Origin: Friedmanniella sp.
GTDB lineage: Bacteria; Actinomycetota; Actinomycetes; Propionibacteriales; Propionibacteriaceae
Direction of reading: 5' to 3'
NCBI GenBank assembly: GCA_025964935.1
Contig: JAOPXW010000235.1
Coordinates: 1-5,597 of the forward strand
Length of the DNA: 5,597 bases
Each line of letters starts with the position of its first letter. The first letter of the stretch is position 1. The notes below the pieces were generated by a model, which was given only the letters and a program-made list of their open reading frames with translations, was not told the origin of the DNA and made no database searches. Positions 5,233-5,597 of this stretch are shown one piece after another. The translations under genes were made by a program, and so were the position numbers.

Positions 5233-5597
5233 TGCCCAGGCGGGACCGGGAGTCGCCGCCGGCCGTCCTGCTGCTGGTGCTGGCCGCCCTGCTCTTCCTC
5301 GCACTCCGGGGGGTGCACGCGCTGGCCGAGGACCCCGAGGAGGTCCGGTTCGCCACCGACCGGGTGGTCGTGGTCGGGCTCACCGGCCACGACCGGCTGG
5401 ACGCCACCGACGAGCAGGTGCTGGGGGCCCACCTCGGCGACGCGCAGGTGGGGGCGATGGCGGTCCGGCCGCGCTACGTGGGCGACTGCGCCGCGGCCGG
5501 CTGGACCACCCTGGGGGCCGGTCGCCGGGCTGCGGTCGGCGGCCTGTGTGACCCGCAGGTCAGCGACGGCCGGGTGACGGACTGGCCGGCGCGGCAG
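5232..5597 (+). CDS. Membrane-anchored protein, probable alkaline-phosphatase-fold family (partial)
   Basis: An open frame from GTG 5232 to the window end gives 122 codons without a stop, all with GC-rich third positions. The start overlaps the purQ stop (TAGTG). A weak GAAGG (5223-5227) precedes it by 4 bases. The protein opens with a basic N-terminus (PRRDRE) and a strong hydrophobic helix (about 11-32), an uncleaved anchor or signal peptide. Then comes a predicted extracytoplasmic domain starting with a beta strand 'DRVVVVGLTG' (43-52), followed by 'GAMAVRPRY' (74-82) and 'GWTTLGAGRRA' (90-100). From memory, the order VVVxG, then GAxxVR, then GWxTLGAGxRA resembles actinobacterial membrane proteins with an alkaline-phosphatase-like fold and no known substrate. 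In that reading a Thr in WTTLGAG would lie near the nucleophile position, while the usual metal-binding Asp after the first strand is not seen. Cys86 and Cys106 could form a disulfide. The function is not assigned. Confidence 0.7.
   Translation, partial: MPRRDRESPPAVLLLVLAALLFLALRGVHALAEDPEEVRFATDRVVVVGLTGHDRLDATDEQVLGAHLGDAQVGAMAVRPRYVGDCAAAGWTTLGAGRRAAVGGLCDPQVSDGRVTDWPARQ

Noticed and set aside
4390..5304. 304-codon open frame on the minus strand over purS and purQ
   Set aside because: It is antisense to two well-supported genes with intact catalytic motifs, and its composition is shadow-like.
5195..5432. Short minus-strand open frames over the end of purQ and the last gene
   Set aside because: The plus strand here has a continuous frame with a membrane helix, GC-rich third positions and stop-start coupling to purQ. 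The minus frames show no domain.

Overview
The window is GC-rich chromosomal DNA with strongly GC-biased third codon positions, GTG starts and leaderless-looking genes. This points to a high-GC actinobacterium. Gene content and style fit the Propionibacteriales or a relative, but the lineage cannot be fixed from this sequence alone. It looks like ordinary core and regulatory chromosome: I see no CRISPR array, rRNA, tRNA, insertion sequence, phage gene or integration scar.

Left part (1-1100, all minus strand). marR (555-1100) encodes a MarR-family winged-helix regulator. Downstream of it is a 63-residue PspC-domain membrane protein (275-466). A nested hairpin (239-271) follows the pspC stop. 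After a leader with a second hairpin comes the N-terminus of a membrane protein that leaves the window at base 1; it resembles an FtsX-like ABC permease.

Divergent switch (1101-1152). marR and a large MMPL/RND-type exporter (1153-3288, plus) are transcribed away from each other across about 50 bp. That gap holds a 6-9-6 inverted repeat and a -10 element placed so that the exporter mRNA would begin at its GTG codon. The simplest reading is a MarR-controlled efflux pump with autoregulation.

Right part (3289-5597, all plus strand). De novo purine synthesis genes follow: purC (SAICAR synthetase), purS and purQ (two subunits of FGAM synthase). purC and purS each have their own -10-like element, and the purS one again predicts a leaderless transcript. 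purS and purQ overlap by one base (TGATG). purQ overlaps by one base (TAGTG) with a membrane-anchored protein that is cut by the window end. Its N-terminus resembles actinobacterial alkaline-phosphatase-fold proteins of unknown function. purL, the third FGAM synthase gene, is not seen immediately after purQ.

The most interesting points are the two predicted leaderless starts, the candidate MarR operator, and the coupling of an uncharacterised AlkP-like membrane protein to purSQ. I found no convincing evidence of a wholly new system.
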